A stretch of DNA of 64,000 bases from Streptomyces bikiniensis (GTDB lineage: Bacteria; Actinomycetota; Actinomycetes; Streptomycetales; Streptomycetaceae). The DNA is taken from contig JNWL01000020.1 of NCBI GenBank assembly GCA_000716465.1, positions 1-64,000 on the forward strand, read 5' to 3'. A program made the position numbers and the translations under genes. Below, piece after piece: positions 1 through 10,286 of this stretch. Numbering within the stretch: position 1 is the first letter of the stretch; each line of letters starts with the position of its first letter. The notes under the pieces were generated by a model. The model was given only the letters and a program-made list of their open reading frames with translations, was not told the origin of the DNA and made no database searches.

Positions 1-139
1 GCGGGGGGGGGCGTGGGAGGGGCTTTCGGGGGACGGGCGCGGGCACGACGGCCCGTTCCCGTAACGGGTTTGTGGTCGTCCCCCGGTGTGGCGAGGATGG
101 CGGGAACCATCCGACGAGACGAGAGCGGAGCGACCGACG

Positions 140-811
140 ATGTCAGGACCCGTGACCCTCGACCGGCGCGAAGGACCCCACGGAGAGGTCGTCCTGCGGC
201 GCCGCGACGAGCACTACGAGATCATCGCCAACGGCACCTTCCTGATGGACACCTCCGACGGGCGCTCCGAGCGGCTCCTGGTCGACGCGGCCCTCGACGC
301 GCTCCCCGAGGAGCGCCGGGCCGGCGCCTCCGTCCTCGTCGGCGGGCTCGGCGTCGGCTTCTCCCTCGCCCACGCCGCCGCCGACCCGCGCTGGGGCCGG
401 ATCGTGGTCGCCGAGCGCGAGGAGGCGATCATCGACTGGCACCGGCGGGGGCCGCTCGCCGCGATCTCCGGGGCCGCGCTCGCCGATCCCCGGACCGTGA
501 TCCTGCACACGGACCTGGTGGAGCACGTGCACACCTCCACCGACACCTACGACGCCCTCTGCCTCGACATCGACAACGGCCCGGACTGGACCGTCACCGA
601 GGACAACGAATCCCTTTACTCCGCCCGGGGGTTGGCGGCCTGCGCCGCCCGTCTCACCCCCGGCGGGATCCTCGCCGTGTGGTCCGCGCGACCCTCCGAG
701 GATTTCGAAGCAACCTTGCGGAATGCCGGATTCAGCGGGGTACGGACGGAAGAGGTGCCCGTTGCCCGGGGCGTCCCGGACGCGGTCCACCTCGCGGTCC
801 GTCCCGGCTGA
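140..811 (+). CDS. Spermidine synthase-like SAM-fold protein
   Basis: A 223-residue protein with a Rossmann-type methyltransferase/aminopropyltransferase fold. The glycine-rich nucleotide loop GGLGVGFSL lies near residue 70, followed by an acidic strand end (VVAEREE) and the LCLDIDNGPDW block, which matches the spermidine synthase superfamily. It is shorter than a classical spermidine synthase (about 280 residues) because the N-terminal beta domain is reduced, so polyamine synthesis is not certain and a small-molecule methyltransferase is possible. The ATG at 140 is preferred to an upstream in-frame GTG at 86 because the protein family begins at this point and GAGAGCGGAG sits just upstream. 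It stands alone, before the two-component operon. Confidence 0.7.
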   Translation: MSGPVTLDRREGPHGEVVLRRRDEHYEIIANGTFLMDTSDGRSERLLVDAALDALPEERRAGASVLVGGLGVGFSLAHAAADPRWGRIVVAEREEAIIDWHRRGPLAAISGAALADPRTVILHTDLVEHVHTSTDTYDALCLDIDNGPDWTVTEDNESLYSARGLAACAARLTPGGILAVWSARPSEDFEATLRNAGFSGVRTEEVPVARGVPDAVHLAVRPG

Positions 812-882
812 CGCCTGGATAGCCGGGACGCCACCGGTACCTCTAGGCTGCTGCACCGACATCGGCGACGCGAGGCGGGGCA

Positions 883-1620
883 ATGGAGCAGACACACACC
901 ACTCACCACGGTGCGGCGGCCACTCCGGGGGCCCAGCGGCGCGTCCTGGTGGTCGAGGACGACGCCACGATCGTCGAGGCGATCTCCGCCCGGCTGCGCG
1001 CCGAGGGCTTCCTCGTGCAGACCGCGACCGACGGCCCCGCCGCCGTCGACGCCGCCGAGGCCTGGCAGCCCGACCTGATGGTCCTGGACGTCATGCTGCC
1101 CGGTTTCGACGGCCTGGAGGTGTGCCGCAGGGTCCAGGCCCAGCGGCCCGTCCCGGTCCTCATGCTGACCGCCCGCGACGACGAGACCGACATGCTGGTC
1201 GGGCTCGGCGTCGGCGCGGACGACTACATGACGAAGCCGTTCTCGATGCGCGAGCTGGCCGCCCGGGTGCACGTGCTGCTCCGCCGGGTCGAGCGGGCCG
1301 CGCTCGCGGCGGTCACCCCGCGCAGCGGCATCCTGCGCCTGGGCGAGCTGGAGATCGACCACGCGCAGCGGCGGGTCCGGGTCCGGACCGAGGACGTGCA
1401 CCTGACCCCGACCGAGTTCGACCTGCTCGTCTGTCTGGCGAGCACGCCCCGCGCGGTCCTCTCCCGCGAGCAGTTGCTCGCCGAGGTGTGGGACTGGGCG
1501 GACGCCTCGGGCACCCGGACCGTGGACAGCCACATCAAGGCGCTGCGCCGGAAGATCGGGGCCGAGCGCATCCGCACGGTCCACGGCGTCGGCTACGCGC
1601 TGGAGACCCCGGCGCCGTGA
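883..1620 (+). CDS. OmpR/PhoB-family response regulator
   Basis: A 245-residue DNA-binding response regulator. The receiver domain (about residues 20-135) has the acidic pair EDD, the phospho-acceptor Asp69 in VLDVMLPG and the conserved Lys in MTKPF. The C-terminal winged helix (about 150-243) contains LTPTEFDLL and the recognition segment TVDSHIKALRRKIG. A GAGGCGGGG ribosome binding site precedes the ATG, and a TAGGCT -10-like element lies at 844-849. Its stop codon overlaps the GTG start of the sensor kinase, so the two are translationally coupled. The pair lies directly upstream of kgd, as in S. coelicolor (SCO5283/5282, from memory). The signal it responds to is unknown. Confidence 0.93.
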   Translation: MEQTHTTHHGAAATPGAQRRVLVVEDDATIVEAISARLRAEGFLVQTATDGPAAVDAAEAWQPDLMVLDVMLPGFDGLEVCRRVQAQRPVPVLMLTARDDETDMLVGLGVGADDYMTKPFSMRELAARVHVLLRRVERAALAAVTPRSGILRLGELEIDHAQRRVRVRTEDVHLTPTEFDLLVCLASTPRAVLSREQLLAEVWDWADASGTRTVDSHIKALRRKIGAERIRTVHGVGYALETPAP

Positions 1621-2999
1621 GCCCCCGGAGGCCCGGAGGACGGGAGCGGCCGGAGGCGGCCGGAGGACGACCGGGGGGACCCGGGAGGCCGGAGAGAGGG
1701 CCGGGAGGGCCGCCGGGAGGGTTCGGAGAGCCGGGAGGGCCGGGAGGGCCGCCGGGTGGGCCCGATGGAACGGGCGGGCGCCTGGACGGGCCTGGTGGAC
1801 CGGGCGGCCCCGGTGGACCGGGAGGGCCTGGTGGACCGGGCGGCCTCAGTGGACCGAGCGGCCCCGGAGAGCCGGGCGGGGAGAGCGTTCCCGGCGGGCG
1901 CGACGACCCCGGTGGGCGCGGCGGCCGGTGCCGGCGCCGCCGCCGGATCGTGATCTCCATCAAGACCAAGCTCGGCGCCCTCGTCGTCGGGGCGGTCCTG
2001 CTGACCTCCTGCCTCGCCCTGGTGGCGATCCGCACCTCCACCGAGTTCCGGTACATCACGATCTTCGCGATGATCGCGACCCTGCTCATCACCCAGTTCG
2101 TGGCCCAGTCCCTGACCGCCCCCCTGGACGAGATGACCACGGTGGCCGGGACGATCTCGCGCGGCGACTTCAGCCGCCGGGTGCGGGGCGCGGACCGGCG
2201 GGACGAGCTGGGCGACCTCGCCTCCACGATCAACCGCATGGCGGACGACCTGGAGGCCGTGGACCGGCACCGCAAGGAGCTGGTGGCCAACGTCTCGCAC
2301 GAGCTGCGGACCCCGATCGCCGCGCTGCGGGCCGTCCTGGAGAATGTCGTGGACGGGGTGTCCGAGGCCGATCCCGAGACGATGCGGTCGGCGCTCAAGC
2401 AGACCGAGCGCCTCGGGCGGCTGGTGGAGACGCTGCTCGACCTGTCACGCCTTGACAACGGTGTCGTCGGCCTGCGGGGGCGTCGCTTCGAGGTCTGGCC
2501 CTATCTGTCCGGGGTGCTGCGCGAGGCGAACCTCGCCGCGTCCCAGCGCGGCCTGTCGTCCACCTCGGGCCTGCACAACCGTACGGACGTGCACCTGCAC
2601 CTGGACGTGTCGCCGCCCGAGCTGACCGCCCACGCGGACGCGGAGCGGCTGCACCAGGTGATGGCGAACCTGATCGACAACGCGGTGAAGCACTCCCCGC
2701 CGCACGGCCGGGTCACCGTGCGGGCCCGGCGCGGCCCGTATCCGGACTCCCTGGAACTGGAGGTTGAGGACGAGGGTCCCGGCATCCCGGAGTCGGAGCG
2801 GCACAAGGTCTTCCAGCGGTTCAACCGGGGTTCGGCCTCGCGCCGGCAGGGTCCGGCCAGCGACGGCGGGACGGGGCTGGGGCTCGCGATCGCCCGCTGG
2901 GCGGTCGATCTGCACGGCGGCGAGATCGGTGTGGCCGAATCATCACGCGGGTGCCGCATCAGAGTCACTCTTCCGGGCAGTCGTCCACCGATGGATTGA
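1617..2999 (+). CDS. Sensor histidine kinase with collagen-like N-terminus
   Basis: Partner kinase of the preceding regulator. From the coupled GTG at 1617 it is 460 residues. Residues 1 to about 108 are Gly/Pro-rich with GGPGGPGG collagen-like runs. Two membrane helices with a very short loop between them follow (from GALVVGAVLLTS and from ITIFAMIATLLI), then a HAMP domain, the dimerisation/phosphorylation motif SHELRTP (His228), the N box LIDNAVKH, the G1 box DEGPGIP and the G2 box GGTGLGLAIA. With almost no extracytoplasmic loop, it probably senses an intramembrane or cytoplasmic signal. An alternative GTG at 1950 would start just before the first membrane helix and exclude the Gly/Pro region, so the true N-terminus is the main uncertainty. 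Confidence 0.88.
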   Translation: MSPRRPGGRERPEAAGGRPGGPGRPERGPGGPPGGFGEPGGPGGPPGGPDGTGGRLDGPGGPGGPGGPGGPGGPGGLSGPSGPGEPGGESVPGGRDDPGGRGGRCRRRRRIVISIKTKLGALVVGAVLLTSCLALVAIRTSTEFRYITIFAMIATLLITQFVAQSLTAPLDEMTTVAGTISRGDFSRRVRGADRRDELGDLASTINRMADDLEAVDRHRKELVANVSHELRTPIAALRAVLENVVDGVSEADPETMRSALKQTERLGRLVETLLDLSRLDNGVVGLRGRRFEVWPYLSGVLREANLAASQRGLSSTSGLHNRTDVHLHLDVSPPELTAHADAERLHQVMANLIDNAVKHSPPHGRVTVRARRGPYPDSLELEVEDEGPGIPESERHKVFQRFNRGSASRRQGPASDGGTGLGLAIARWAVDLHGGEIGVAESSRGCRIRVTLPGSRPPMD

Positions 3000-3289
3000 C
3001 GTAGGGTTCGAACCGGAAGAACACGTTCTGCGTGTACGGGGGTGAGACCTCCGCGCACGTGAGCGGGGTGCGTTCAGAGGTGCGGCCGAAGGCGGTCGTG
3101 CCGATGCCTTTCCGTACCCTCACACCAGCGGAACCACGCTTGTTTCCCGCCATTCACGGCTCCGAAACACCCCGTCAAGTGTGACTTGCGCGACGTTGGA
3201 GTGCCCGGCCTGCACCTCCCGGCCGGACAGGCGTAGCCTTTATTTCCGCTGTCCATCACCTTGTGAAGCGGAAGAGGGCGGTTGCCGCC

Positions 3290-6200
3290 GTGTCGTCTCA
3301 GTCCCCCAGTACCCCGAGCTCCCCGACCGACCAAGACGGGCAGGGCCAGAACCCTGCGACCGCCTTCGGTGCCAATGAGTGGCTCGTCGACGAGATCTAC
3401 CAGCAGTACCTCCAGGACCCGAATTCGGTCGATCGTGCCTGGTGGGACTTCTTCGCCGACTACAAGCCCGGAGCGTCGGAGACCCCGGCCGCCCCGGCGC
3501 CCACCCAGAGCACGCCGAGCGCCCCCGCCGCGCCGCAGACGGGCCCCGCACAGGCCGCGCCTGCCGCTCCGGCCTCCGTGCCCGCGCCCGCTTCGGCTCC
3601 CGCCGCACAGAAGCCGGCCGCGGCTCCCGCCGCCCCGGCCGCGGTGAAGGCGGCCCCCGCGGCCGCCAAGCCGGCCGCCCAGGCCGCGCCGGCCGCCGCC
3701 AAGCCCGCCGCCGCGAAGGCCGACCCGGCCTCCGAGGCCCCGGCCGGTCCCGAGCTGATCACGCTGCGCGGTCCCGCCGCCGCGGTCGCGAAGAACATGA
3801 ACGCCTCCCTGGAGGTGCCGACGGCCACGTCCGTCCGCGCCGTCCCGGTGAAGCTGCTCTTCGACAACCGGATCGTGATCAACAACCACCTGAAGCGCGC
3901 CCGGGGCGGGAAGATCTCCTTCACCCACCTCATCGGCTACGCGATGGTGCAGGCCATCAAGGCCATGCCGTCCATGAACCACTCCTTCGCCGAGAAGGAC
4001 GGCAAGCCGACCCTGGTCAAGCCGGAGCACGTGAACTTCGGCCTCGCGATCGACCTGGTGAAGCCCAACGGCGACCGCCAGCTCGTCGTCGCGGGCATCA
4101 AGAAGGCCGAGACGCTCAACTTCTTCGAGTTCTGGCAGGCGTACGAGGACATCGTCAAGCGCGCCCGCGTGGGCAAGCTGACGATGGAGGACTTCTCCGG
4201 CGTCACCGTCTCCCTGACCAACCCCGGCGGCCTCGGCACGGTCCACTCCGTGCCGCGTCTGATGCCCGGTCAGTCGGTCATCATGGGCGTCGGCTCGATG
4301 GACTACCCCGCCGAGTTCCAGGGCACCTCCCAGGACACCCTGAACAAGCTGGGCATCTCGAAGGTCATGACCCTGACCTCGACGTACGACCACCGCGTGA
4401 TCCAGGGCGCCGCCTCCGGCGAGTTCCTGCGGATCGTCGCGAACCTCCTCCTCGGCGAGGAGGGCTTCTACGACGAGATCTTCAAGGCCCTGCGCATCCC
4501 CTACGAGCCGGTCCGCTGGCTCCGCGACATCGACGCCTCCCACGACGACGACGTCACCAAGGCCGCGCGCGTCTTCGAGCTGATCCACTCCTACCGGGTC
4601 CGCGGCCACGTCATGGCCGACACCGACCCGCTGGAGTACAAGCAGCGCAAGCACCCCGACCTGGACATCACCGAGCACGGCCTCACCCTGTGGGACCTGG
4701 AGCGCGAGTTCGCGGTCGGCGGCTTCGCCGGCAAGTCGATGATGAAGCTCCGCGACATCCTCGGCGTGCTCCGCGACTCGTACTGCCGCACCACCGGCGT
4801 CGAGTTCATGCACATCCAGGACCCGAAGCAGCGCAAGTGGATCCAGGACCGCGTCGAGCGCCCGCACTCCCGCGTGGAGCGCGAGGAGCAGCTGCGGATC
4901 CTGCGCCGCCTGAACGCCGCCGAGGCCTTCGAGACCTTCCTGCAGACCAAGTACGTCGGTCAGAAGCGCTTCTCCCTGGAGGGCGGCGAGTCCGTCATCC
5001 CGCTGCTCGACGCGGTCATCGACTCGGCCGCCGAGTCGCGCCTCGACGAGGTCGTCATCGGCATGGCCCACCGCGGCCGCCTGAACGTCCTGGCGAACAT
5101 CGTCGGCAAGTCGTACGCGCAGATCTTCCGCGAGTTCGAGGGCAACCTCGACCCGAAGTCGATGCACGGCTCCGGCGACGTCAAGTACCACCTGGGCGCC
5201 GAGGGCACCTTCACGGGCCTGGACGGCGAGCAGATCAAGGTCTCCCTGGTCGCCAACCCCTCGCACCTGGAGGCGGTCGACCCGGTCCTGGAGGGTGTCG
5301 TCCGCGCCAAGCAGGACGTCATCAACAAGGGCGGCACGGACTTCACCGTCCTGCCGATCGCCCTCCACGGCGACGCGGCCTTCGCCGGCCAGGGCGTCGT
5401 CGCCGAGACGCTGAACATGTCGCAGCTGCGGGGCTACCGCACCGGCGGCACGGTCCACATCGTCATCAACAACCAGGTCGGCTTCACCGCCGCCCCGGAG
5501 TCCTCGCGTTCCTCGATGTACGCGACCGACGTGGCCCGCATGATCGAGGCGCCGATCTTCCACGTGAACGGCGACGACCCGGAGGCCGTGGTCCGCGTCG
5601 CGCGGCTCGCCTTCGAGTTCCGCCAGACGTTCAACAAGGACGTCGTGATCGACCTCATCTGCTACCGCCGCCGCGGTCACAACGAGGGCGACAACCCGCA
5701 GTTCACCAACCCGCAGATGTACAACCTGATCGACAAGAAGCGCTCGGTGCGCAAGCTGTACACCGAATCGCTCATCGGTCGCGGGGACATCACCCTGGAG
5801 GAGGCGGAGCAGGCGCTCCAGGACTTCCAGGGCCAGCTGGAGAAGGTGTTCGCGGAGGTCCGCGAGGCCACCACCGCCTCCTCGGCGCCGGTGCACGTCC
5901 CGGACGCCCAGGCCGAGTTCCCGGTCTCCGTCACCACCGCGGTCTCCCAGGAGGTCGTGAAGCGGATCGCCGAGTCCCAGGTCAACGTCCCGGACCGGAT
6001 CACGGTCCACCCGCGCCTGCTCCCGCAGATGCAGCGCCGCGCCGCGTCCATCGACGACGGCACCATCGACTGGGGCTTCGGCGAGACCCTCGCCATCGGC
6101 TCCCTGCTGATGGAGGGCACCCCGGTCCGGCTCTCCGGCCAGGACTCCCGCCGCGGCACCTTCGGCCAGCGCCACGCGGTCCTGGTGGACCAGGAGACCG

Positions 6201-7114
6201 GCGAGGACCACACCCCGCTGCTCTACCTGGCCGAGGACCAGGCCCACTACAACGTCTACGACTCGCTGCTCAGCGAGTACGCGGCGATGGGCTTCGAGTA
6301 CGGCTACTCGCTGGCCCGCCCGGACGCCCTGGTCGTCTGGGAGGCCCAGTTCGGCGACTTCGTCAACGGCGCGCAGACCGTCGTCGACGAGTTCATCTCC
6401 TCCGCCGAGCAGAAGTGGGGCCAGACCTCCGGCGTCACGCTGCTCCTGCCGCACGGCTACGAGGGCCAGGGCCCGGACCACTCGTCCGCGCGCCCGGAGC
6501 GCTTCCTCCAGATGTGCGCCCAGGACAACATGACGGTCGCCATGCCGACGCTGCCGTCGAACTACTTCCACCTCCTGCGCTGGCAGGTGCACAACCCGCA
6601 CCACAAGCCGCTCATCGTCTTCACCCCGAAGTCGATGCTGCGTCTGAAGGCCGCGGCGTCCAAGGTGGAGGAGTTCACCACCGGCGGCTTCCGCCCGGTG
6701 ATCGGCGACGACACGGTGAACCCGGCCGACGTCCGCAAGGTCGTCTTCTGCGCGGGCAAGGTCTACTACGACCTGGAGGCCGAGCGTCAGAAGCGCGGTG
6801 TCACGGACACGGCGATCATCCGTCTGGAGCGCCTGTACCCGCTGCCGGGTGCCGAGCTGCAGGCCGAGATCGCCAAGTACCCGAACGCCGAGAAGTACCT
6901 GTGGGCCCAGGAGGAGCCGGCGAACCAGGGTGCCTGGCCGTTCATCGCGCTCAACCTGATCGACCACCTCGACCTGGCGGTCGGCGCGGACATCCCGGCG
7001 GGCGAGCGCCTGCGCCGGATCTCGCGTCCGCACTCCTCCTCCCCGGCGGTCGGTTCGGCCAAGCGCCACCAGGCGGAGCAGCAGCAGCTGGTCAACGAGG
7101 TCTTCGAGGCCTGA
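3290..7114 (+). CDS. kgd: Multifunctional 2-oxoglutarate decarboxylase/dehydrogenase E1-E2 fusion
   Basis: A TCA-cycle enzyme of 1274 residues that joins a succinyltransferase-like domain to a thiamine-diphosphate E1 domain, the actinobacterial KGD/SucA type. Order: an N-terminal helix with [13 protein letters not shown], an Ala/Pro-rich flexible linker (about residues 60-160), an acyltransferase domain (about 165-400) with DHRVIQGA, then the E1 region with [18 protein letters not shown] and NNQVGFT. The acyltransferase active-site Asp of classical E2 enzymes is Gln here, as in mycobacterial KGD, and there is no lipoyl domain. The GTG at 3290 is chosen because GAAGAGGG lies about 10 nt upstream and Streptomyces homologues begin here. 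An in-frame GTG at 3263 is the alternative. A strong hairpin follows the stop. Confidence 0.95.
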   Translation: MSSQSPSTPSSPTDQDGQGQNPATAFGANEWLVDEIYQQYLQDPNSVDRAWWDFFADYKPGASETPAAPAPTQSTPSAPAAPQTGPAQAAPAAPASVPAPASAPAAQKPAAAPAAPAAVKAAPAAAKPAAQAAPAAAKPAAAKADPASEAPAGPELITLRGPAAAVAKNMNASLEVPTATSVRAVPVKLLFDNRIVINNHLKRARGGKISFTHLIGYAMVQAIKAMPSMNHSFAEKDGKPTLVKPEHVNFGLAIDLVKPNGDRQLVVAGIKKAETLNFFEFWQAYEDIVKRARVGKLTMEDFSGVTVSLTNPGGLGTVHSVPRLMPGQSVIMGVGSMDYPAEFQGTSQDTLNKLGISKVMTLTSTYDHRVIQGAASGEFLRIVANLLLGEEGFYDEIFKALRIPYEPVRWLRDIDASHDDDVTKAARVFELIHSYRVRGHVMADTDPLEYKQRKHPDLDITEHGLTLWDLEREFAVGGFAGKSMMKLRDILGVLRDSYCRTTGVEFMHIQDPKQRKWIQDRVERPHSRVEREEQLRILRRLNAAEAFETFLQTKYVGQKRFSLEGGESVIPLLDAVIDSAAESRLDEVVIGMAHRGRLNVLANIVGKSYAQIFREFEGNLDPKSMHGSGDVKYHLGAEGTFTGLDGEQIKVSLVANPSHLEAVDPVLEGVVRAKQDVINKGGTDFTVLPIALHGDAAFAGQGVVAETLNMSQLRGYRTGGTVHIVINNQVGFTAAPESSRSSMYATDVARMIEAPIFHVNGDDPEAVVRVARLAFEFRQTFNKDVVIDLICYRRRGHNEGDNPQFTNPQMYNLIDKKRSVRKLYTESLIGRGDITLEEAEQALQDFQGQLEKVFAEVREATTASSAPVHVPDAQAEFPVSVTTAVSQEVVKRIAESQVNVPDRITVHPRLLPQMQRRAASIDDGTIDWGFGETLAIGSLLMEGTPVRLSGQDSRRGTFGQRHAVLVDQETGEDHTPLLYLAEDQAHYNVYDSLLSEYAAMGFEYGYSLARPDALVVWEAQFGDFVNGAQTVVDEFISSAEQKWGQTSGVTLLLPHGYEGQGPDHSSARPERFLQMCAQDNMTVAMPTLPSNYFHLLRWQVHNPHHKPLIVFTPKSMLRLKAAASKVEEFTTGGFRPVIGDDTVNPADVRKVVFCAGKVYYDLEAERQKRGVTDTAIIRLERLYPLPGAELQAEIAKYPNAEKYLWAQEEPANQGAWPFIALNLIDHLDLAVGADIPAGERLRRISRPHSSSPAVGSAKRHQAEQQQLVNEVFEA

Positions 7115-7140
7115 TCCGGACCGCTCGCGCGGGACGGGCG

Positions 7141-7175
7141 GAGGCCCGGCACCCCTTTCGGGGGTGCCGGGCCTC
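7141..7175. terminator. Bidirectional terminator between kgd and the TPR gene
   Basis: A perfect 15-bp stem (7141-7155 with 7161-7175) closes a 5-nt loop, TTTCG. It lies between two convergent genes and can serve both. Streptomyces terminators often lack a U tract, as here. Confidence 0.8.
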
Positions 7176-7204
7176 CGGCGTTTCCGCGTGCGCCCGCCGG
7201 GGTG

Positions 7205-10200
7205 TCAGCCGAGGTAGGCCTCGAAGTCCCAGTAGGGGCGGTTGCGCTGGCGGGCGGAGAGGGTGTGCGGGTGCTGCGCGCCGAGGGTCCTGGTGAGGGC
7301 AAGCAGGCCGTCCTCCTCGACCTTCCCCGCCTCCTCGACCTCGCGCACGCCCCGGAGGTCGGCCGCGAGCGCGATCCGGCACGAGAGGGTCAGCGGGTGC
7401 TCGTCGCCGAGGACCCGGCGGGCGCGGCGCAGGGTCTCCCGGCTCAGCTCGACGGCGTCGCCGACGCGCCCGTTGAAGTTGCGGGCGGCGGCGGCGTTGA
7501 GCGCGCAGCCCAGGACCCAGGGGTGGTCGGGGCCGAGGGTGGCGGTGAAGCCGCCGAGGGCGGACTCCAGGAGGGCGAGGGCGCCGGAGCGGTCGCCCGC
7601 GGCCTGCAGGACGAGTCCGGTGTTGGCCACCATGCCGGTGGCGACGGGATGGGCCGGGCCGAGGATCGCGCGGAACCCGGCCTCCGCCTCGGCGGTCAGC
7701 TCGCGGGCGTGGTCGAGGTCCCCGTGTTCGCGCAGGTAGTTGGCGTAGTTGTTGATGAAGGTGAGGGTCGTGTGGTGCTCGCGGCCGTGCACCTGCTCGA
7801 TCTGTTCCAGGAGGCTCGCCATCTGGGCGCCGATGTCCTGCTGGGCGCCTCCCTCGCGGCGCCGGCAGAGCGCGAGCTGGGCGCGGGCCGAGAGGGTCTG
7901 CGGGTGCTGCGCGCCGAGGACCTGGACGTGCAGCCGGACACTGGCCTCCTGGCGCACGAGGGCGTCCCGGTAGCGGCCGAGGAGGCGCAGGTCGTGGGCG
8001 AGGGCGCTGCCGGAGTTGAGGGTGTTGGCGTGGCGGGCGCGCAGGACGGTCTCGCGGCGGGCGAGGTTCTCGGCGTCGAGGTCGTACGCCTCCTGGTAGC
8101 GGCCGAGGAGGCGGAGGCTGACGCCGAGGTTGTGGCGGGCGAGGAGGGTCATGAACTCGTTCTCGCCCAGGATGCGCCGGGACTCGTCGAGGAGGCGGCG
8201 CTGGAGCTCCTCGGCCTCGGTGTACTGGCCGAGGTAGCGGAGGTTGCTCGCGGCGGCGCTGTGGGCGATGAGTTCGGCGTGCTCGTTGCGCGGGGTCTGC
8301 GCGCGGAGCCGTTCGAGGGCGGCCGAGTCGAGGACGTGGGCCTCGCGGAACCGGCCGGCGGCGCGCAGGATGTTGCCCTCCTGGCTGGTCAGGGTGAGCA
8401 TCGGCTGGGCCACCGGGTCCATGAACCCGCTCCAGCTGAGCCGGATCCGCTCGGCGAGCCGGGTGCCGGCCTTGAACTCGCCGCTGCGGTAGCAGTAGCG
8501 CAGGCAGTTGAGGACGGCGTTCTGGATGCGGGGGCTGCGGCTCTCCAGGGCGCCGGAGGGTTCGAGGTGCGGCAGGAGTTCGGCGTACCGGGGCCAGTTG
8601 CGGCTGTCCATGGGGTTGCCGGGGTCGGCCTCGGCGAGCAGGGTGCGGACGGCCTTGCGGTGGGCGGCGCGGTGGGTGCCGTCGGTGAGCCGGGAGACGA
8701 TGTCGTGCACGAGCCGGTGCATGTGGACCGACTCCTGGTGCGGGCCCATGTCGGTGCTGACGGGGCCGCGGGTCTCCCGGGTGAGGACGGAGTAGTTGAC
8801 CAGGGTGTCGAGGGCCCGGGTCCAGGCCGGCAGGTCGTTGGCCATCCAGTGCAGGTCCTCGGGGAGTTCGGCCTGCGGGTAGGCGCGGACGAGGCCGAGG
8901 GGGATGCGGCCCGGGGCGAAGGAGGCGCAGAAGCTGAGGATCTCGACGGCCTGCGGCTGGGCGCGGCGGAGCCGGTTGATCAGTATCGACCAGGAGGTGA
9001 GGGAGGCGTTGGGCACGCCCTCGCCGCCCGTCGGGTCGTCGACGGTGGAGAGCCGGCCCTCGCGGACCATGCGCAGGTACTCGGGCGCCTCCATGCCGGA
9101 CTCGCCGAGCCAGGCGGCGGCCTGGACGAGGGGCAGGGGGACGTCGCCGAACTCGTGGGCGACCTCGTCGGCCTCGGCGGCGGTGATGTGCGGGGCCCGG
9201 CGCATGAGGTAGCCGGTGGACTCGGCGCGGGCGAAGCCGCCGACCTCCAGGAGGTCGGTGTGCTCGGCCCAGAGGCGGTTGCGGGAGGTGATCAGGACGT
9301 GGCCGGGGCCGTGCGGGAGCATGACGCCGACGTCCCTGATGTCGTCCCAGCCGTCGAAGACGACCAGCCAGCGGCTCTGCGGGTCGCCGCGGCGCAGGGC
9401 CTCGCGGACCGCGCGGATGCGTTCGCCGGGTTCGTTGCCGACGGGGAGGCCCAGTTCGACGGCGAGTTCGCCGAAGCGGTCGCGCTGGACGTTGCGGTCG
9501 TCGGAGCTGACCCACCAGACGGTGTCGTAGTCGGGGCTGAAGCGGTGGGCGTACTCGGCGGCGATCTGGGTCTTGCCGATGCCGGACATGCCGAGGAGGG
9601 TGCAGGCCGCGTTGCCGCGCTCGGCGTCCATGAGCCGTTCCTGCAGCTCGGTGAGGAGGTCGTCGCGGCCGGTGAAGCGGGGGTTGCGGCGCGGCACCTC
9701 GCCCCAGACCTCGGGCGGGGTGTCGGGGTAGCGGACGAGGGCGCCGGGCGGGATGCGGCGGCCGGCCGAGCGGCGGGGTTCGATGCCGAGGCGGCCGAGG
9801 AGGCGGGCCTCCGCCTCGTCCTCGCCGACGCCCCAGAGGCCGACCGGTTCCAGAACGGCGGTGGCCGGGAGCAGGGGCCGGTTGGTGAGGTTGACGGCGG
9901 CGAACCGGTCGGCGTGGGCGGCGACGAAGCCGCGCAGGACGTCGTTCCACTCCCCGGCGGGGCGCGGGCCGAGTTCGAAGAACCAGTCGTTGAGGACGAG
10001 GAGGACCTGGCCGCGGGCGAGCAGCAGGTCGCCGAGGGAGTCCTCCAGGGGCACCTCGCGGGGCGGGTCCCAGCGGTGCGGGGTGGCGCGGACCCCGTGC
10101 AGGTCGAGGCGCTGGGCGATCCAGGTGGCCCAGGGCCGGTGGTAGCCGGGGAAGACCACCAGGACGTGTTCGGGTGCCGTGCTTCCGCGCGGGGCTCCGC

Positions 10201-10228
10201 CCCCGGTCGGCCGCGCCTGTTCCGCCAT
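7205..10228 (-). CDS. TIR-like / NB-ARC ATPase / TPR protein (FxSxx-system type)
   Basis: A 1007-residue STAND-type protein. The N-terminal segment (about residues 15-130: VLVVFPGYHRPWATWIAQRL, later VLLVLNDWFF) resembles a TIR/SEFIR-like fold. The NB-ARC ATPase follows, with P-loop GMSGIGKT, WLVVFDGWDD as Walker B and HVLITSRN as a sensor-like motif. The C-terminal half is an array of tetratricopeptide repeats with recurring LG, NLG and LGxxHPxTL motifs. This is the layout annotated elsewhere as the FxSxx-COOH system TPR protein. The start at 10228 has a GGGAGAGG ribosome binding site; upstream in-frame codons do not. It is the last gene of the minus-strand series and follows the HExxH gene by 58 nt. 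A role in sensing or effector signalling is inferred from STAND proteins in general. Confidence 0.85.
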   Translation of the reverse strand: MAEQARPTGGGAPRGSTAPEHVLVVFPGYHRPWATWIAQRLDLHGVRATPHRWDPPREVPLEDSLGDLLLARGQVLLVLNDWFFELGPRPAGEWNDVLRGFVAAHADRFAAVNLTNRPLLPATAVLEPVGLWGVGEDEAEARLLGRLGIEPRRSAGRRIPPGALVRYPDTPPEVWGEVPRRNPRFTGRDDLLTELQERLMDAERGNAACTLLGMSGIGKTQIAAEYAHRFSPDYDTVWWVSSDDRNVQRDRFGELAVELGLPVGNEPGERIRAVREALRRGDPQSRWLVVFDGWDDIRDVGVMLPHGPGHVLITSRNRLWAEHTDLLEVGGFARAESTGYLMRRAPHITAAEADEVAHEFGDVPLPLVQAAAWLGESGMEAPEYLRMVREGRLSTVDDPTGGEGVPNASLTSWSILINRLRRAQPQAVEILSFCASFAPGRIPLGLVRAYPQAELPEDLHWMANDLPAWTRALDTLVNYSVLTRETRGPVSTDMGPHQESVHMHRLVHDIVSRLTDGTHRAAHRKAVRTLLAEADPGNPMDSRNWPRYAELLPHLEPSGALESRSPRIQNAVLNCLRYCYRSGEFKAGTRLAERIRLSWSGFMDPVAQPMLTLTSQEGNILRAAGRFREAHVLDSAALERLRAQTPRNEHAELIAHSAAASNLRYLGQYTEAEELQRRLLDESRRILGENEFMTLLARHNLGVSLRLLGRYQEAYDLDAENLARRETVLRARHANTLNSGSALAHDLRLLGRYRDALVRQEASVRLHVQVLGAQHPQTLSARAQLALCRRREGGAQQDIGAQMASLLEQIEQVHGREHHTTLTFINNYANYLREHGDLDHARELTAEAEAGFRAILGPAHPVATGMVANTGLVLQAAGDRSGALALLESALGGFTATLGPDHPWVLGCALNAAAARNFNGRVGDAVELSRETLRRARRVLGDEHPLTLSCRIALAADLRGVREVEEAGKVEEDGLLALTRTLGAQHPHTLSARQRNRPYWDFEAYLG

Positions 10229-10286
10229 GTGTACCTCTCCCTGTCCGCTCGCACGCCACGTGGTGTCATCGCGCGCGTGCATAGTG

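Noticed and set aside
3074..7069. 1331-codon open frame on the minus strand opposite kgd
   Set aside because: It is the antisense of a strong, conserved gene; its composition is a mirror of third-position GC bias.
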